Source: Pseudorhizobium tarimense (GTDB lineage: Bacteria; Pseudomonadota; Alphaproteobacteria; Rhizobiales; Rhizobiaceae). Taken from it: DNA of 64,000 nucleotides. Numbering within the stretch: position 1 is the stretch's first letter; every line of letters starts with the position of its first letter. Under the pieces are notes generated by a model. That model did no database searches. It had not been told where the DNA came from and saw only the letters and a list, made by a program, of their open reading frames with translations. The stretch lies in NCBI RefSeq assembly GCF_022968135.1, contig NZ_JALJRA010000001.1, positions 124,001 through 188,000 of the forward strand. Direction: 5' to 3'. Below, piece after piece: positions 61,808-64,000 of this stretch. Both the position numbers and the translations under genes were made by a program.

Positions 61808-62831
61808 ATGTTCAAGTTCAGTCATGGGTTGGGCGCCCTCGCCCTCAGTCTCTTCCTCACCTTCGGCCTCTTCACGCCGGCCAACGCCGAGACCACTCTC
61901 CTCAACGTTTCCTATGATCCAACCCGGGAATTCTACGCGGAGTTTAATCGGCTGTTCGCCGATCACTGGAAGAAGGACACGGGGGAAACGATCCAGGTCG
62001 AGCAATCGCAGGGCGGCTCCGGGCGGCAGGCCCGGGCTGTCATCGAAGGCTGGACGCCGATGTCGTCACCTTGGCGCTCGGCAGCGACATCGGCGCGATT
62101 GCCAAACGCAGCGGCAAGATCGCGCCGACTGGCGCGGCAAGTTCCCGCACAATTCCGCCCCCTATACGTCGACGATCGTCTTCCTCGTCCGCAAGGGTAA
62201 TCCAAAGGACATCAACAACTGGGGCGACCTCATCAAGGAGGGGATCGAGATCATCACGCCGAACCCCAAGACCTCCGGCGGCGCCCGCTGGAACTATCTG
62301 GCCGCCTGGGCCTGGGCCAACGATGCCTTCGCCGGCGACCATCAAAAGATCAAGGATTACATGGCCGATCTATTCCGCCACGTTGCCGTGATGGATACGG
62401 GTGCACGCGGCGCGACCACCACCTTTACAGACCGCCAGATGGGAGATGTGCTGCTGGCATGGGAGAATGAGGCCTACCTCGCGCTCAAGGAGGTCGGTGA
62501 CGATGCCTTCGACATCGTGGTGCCGCCGATTTCCGTCCTGGCGGAGCCGCCGGTGGCCGTCGTGGATGCAAATGTCGACAAGCGCAAAACGCGCAATGCG
62601 GCGGAAGCCTACCTTAAGTATCTCTATTCGGACGAGGCGCAAAACCTCATCGCCAAGCACTTCTTCCGCCCGGCCAATCCCGCGGCAGTCGCGCCCAAGC
62701 TCCTGCAGCGCCTGCCACAGGTCAAGCTGTTGACGATCGACGATCCGATCTTCGGTGGGTGGCCGAAGGCGCAGGCACAACACTTCGCAAATGGCGGCAT
62801 CTTCGACCAGATCTATGCCGGCCGAAACTGA
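61808..62831 (+). pseudogene. sbp: Sulfate-binding periplasmic protein with two frameshifts
   Basis: ATG 61808 opens a signal peptide ([18 protein letters not shown]) and a sulfate/thiosulfate-binding protein ([19 protein letters not shown]). One base is lost near 62048, after which [20 protein letters not shown] is in another frame. A second base is lost near 62128, after which [29 protein letters not shown] and the rest to 62831 follow. Restoring both gives a normal ~341-residue Sbp. The permease and ATPase genes cysT, cysW and cysA are not next to it. Confidence 0.85.
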
Positions 62832-62872
62832 CCGCATCCGCAGGATCATGTGACATTCCTGTGAAAGAGCGG

Positions 62873-62897
62873 GGAACAAAATCGATTCATCCGAATT
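62873..62897 (+). promoter_or_regulatory. Possible EcfG-type promoter (weak)
   Basis: GGAAC (62873-62877) is followed after 16 bases by AATT (62894-62897). The -35 is perfect; only TT of the -10 agrees. Position suits the small gene at 62929. Confidence 0.3.
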
Positions 62898-62928
62898 CGG
62901 GCTATGTCCCGTCGAAATGGAGAGCAGC

Positions 62929-63135
62929 ATGGCAGCGTCGGCGCATATCCACGTCAAGCCCGAGGATCATATCCTGACCATCCAGGAAGCGATCGAGCCG
63001 GTCTACAACCGTCTGGCCCTAGAATGCGAGGCCAGGATCATCGATGCAGCCGTACGCGCCGGCTGGTCGGCAGAGGAAGCGGTCTCGGCCATCGAGGATC
63101 TGCGCAAGCGCGACGTGCTGGAGAGCACGCACTGA
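62929..63135 (+). CDS. Small hypothetical protein (68 aa)
   Basis: ATG 62929 has GGAGAG seven bases upstream; ATG 62917 in frame is the alternative. The product (MAASAHIHVKPEDHILTIQE ...) is helical and ends with AGWSAEEAVSAIEDLRKRDVLE. No family is recognised, but composition and the ribosome site favour a real gene. It converges on ftsH. Confidence 0.6.
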   Translation: MAASAHIHVKPEDHILTIQEAIEPVYNRLALECEARIIDAAVRAGWSAEEAVSAIEDLRKRDVLESTH

Positions 63136-63187
63136 TGTCGTCGACCAGTGCGACGCAGTGTTGCCGAGCACCTCTGGTGCAGAGTGT

Positions 63188-64000
63188 CTATTGAGAGCTT
63201 GGGAGAGGTGCAACCGAGGGAGTGGCAGGTTCGGCCACTGCCAGCGGCTGCAATTCGTCCGCACCGAGCGTTTCCACTTCGAGCAGTTTCGTTGCGGAGG
63301 CCTCCAGCGTGTCGCGGCGACGCGTGAGAGTGTCCACTGCCGGTTCGAAGGCCCTATCAATGATGCGGCGCACCTCCTCGTCGATCGCATCGGCGGTGTG
63401 CTCGCCGTAGTCGTGCTGCCTTGCGCCGCTGAAGAACGGATCCGGCGCGAGGTATGAGCGCTGCTCGGTTTCCAGAGCAATATGGCCGATCTTCTCCGAC
63501 ATGCCGTAGCGGGTGACCATGGCACGGGCAATGTCGGTAACCTTCGCCAGATCGTCTGCCGCACCGGTGGACAGGTGCGCGAAGACAATGAGCTCCGCCG
63601 CCCGCCCGCCCAGGAGCACCGCCATCTTGTTCTCCAGTTCTTCCCGCGTCATCAGGAAGCGGTCCTCCGTCGGCCGCTGAATGGTGTAGCCGAGCGCCCC
63701 GACGCCGCGAGGAGTGATCGAGACCTTGTGGACCGGATCCACCCCCGGCAACGACAATGCGACCAGTGCATGCCCCATCTCGTGATAAGCGACGATCTGG
63801 CGCTCCTTCGGATTGAGGAGCCGGTTGCGCTTCTCAAGACCCGCCACGATCCGTTCCACCGCATTGGTGAAATCATTCATCGTGACCGCCTCGGCTTTGC
63901 GCCGGGTCGCAAGAAGGGCGGCCTCGTTCACGAGGTTTGCAAGATCGGCGCCGGTGAAACCGGGCGTCAGCGCTGCCACCTGCTCCGGATCCACATCGGC
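63188..64000 (-). CDS. ftsH: FtsH-type ATP-dependent zinc metalloprotease, C-terminal part
   Basis: The last ~270 residues of an FtsH protease; the N-terminal membrane segments and most of the AAA domain lie beyond the window. Visible are the end of the AAA domain ([24 protein letters not shown]), the zinc site [10 protein letters not shown] (HExxH), and the third ligand region [16 protein letters not shown]. It ends with a Pro/Ala tail. It degrades membrane and some cytosolic proteins. Rhizobia often have a second ftsH besides the essential one; which this is cannot be told. Confidence 0.9.
   Translation of the reverse strand, partial: ADVDPEQVAALTPGFTGADLANLVNEAALLATRRKAEAVTMNDFTNAVERIVAGLEKRNRLLNPKERQIVAYHEMGHALVALSLPGVDPVHKVSITPRGVGALGYTIQRPTEDRFLMTREELENKMAVLLGGRAAELIVFAHLSTGAADDLAKVTDIARAMVTRYGMSEKIGHIALETEQRSYLAPDPFFSGARQHDYGEHTADAIDEEVRRIIDRAFEPAVDTLTRRRDTLEASATKLLEVETLGADELQPLAVAEPATPSVAPLPSSQ

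Noticed and set aside
1..64000. CRISPR array, rRNA genes or a prophage
   Set aside because: No regularly spaced repeats, no rRNA-like conserved blocks and no phage structural or integrase genes were seen by eye.

Overview
The window looks like a chromosomal segment of an alphaproteobacterium of the Rhizobiaceae (Ensifer/Sinorhizobium/Rhizobium type). The basis is high GC, an alphaproteobacterial EcfG-like sigma factor with GGAAC...CGTT promoters, a FixK-type box, betI-betB-betA, a Rhizobium etli-type asparaginase, a twin-arginine right-handed beta-helix protein, HWE-kinase remains and an Ohr/OhrR pair. I do not name a species.

Layout. 0-8 kb is scarred: a GNAT acetyltransferase and a CDF metal exporter are intact, but a DJ-1/PfpI gene, a LysR/NmrA divergent pair, a P-type ATPase, a LysE exporter and its WYL regulator are all broken. 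Two c-type cytochromes lie among them. 8-20 kb carries a metallophosphoesterase, sodB, a TauE/SafE permease, a class IV aminotransferase, a phospholipase D-family enzyme, an aldo/keto reductase, a BrkB-like membrane protein, a HerA-like ATPase (DUF853), a frameshifted phnA and an NhaP-type antiporter. 20.5-22.8 kb holds a K+ channel with a zinc ribbon, an EcfG-like sigma factor, an 80-residue protein and a receiver-like protein. 22.8-28.3 kb has a MarR-linked VOC/DUF1579/DUF899 set, ohr/ohrR and two tandem lipoprotein L,D-transpeptidases. 28.5-33.5 kb has a collapsed IS427-group element, a chemoreceptor and a dead HWE kinase/response regulator pair. 33.5-50 kb contains a ligase/exonuclease pair, an MFS pump with its MarR regulator, two c-di-GMP proteins, GSTs, an asparaginase and housekeeping-type oxidoreductases. 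50-57.7 kb has betIBA, a CLC transporter, two small DUF genes and a LacI regulator. 57.7-64 kb has the assimilatory sulfate genes cysN, cysD and cysH with a divergent Rrf2 regulator, a frameshifted sulfate-binding protein and the 3' part of ftsH.

How it works together. The strongest thread is stress physiology. Perfect GGAAC-N16/17-CGTT promoters precede the phospholipase D, the NhaP antiporter and one L,D-transpeptidase, and weaker ones precede tauE, the CDF gene, the sigma gene itself and a 68-residue protein. Together with betIBA, CLC, sodB, ohr and HdeD this suggests a local envelope/osmotic/oxidative stress neighbourhood under general-stress sigma control. The second thread is decay: about eleven genes are broken. 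Some carry unmistakable deletions; others have only single-base indels, which may be assembly errors. No CRISPR array, rRNA or convincing tRNA was seen, and I do not see a clearly undescribed defence system.
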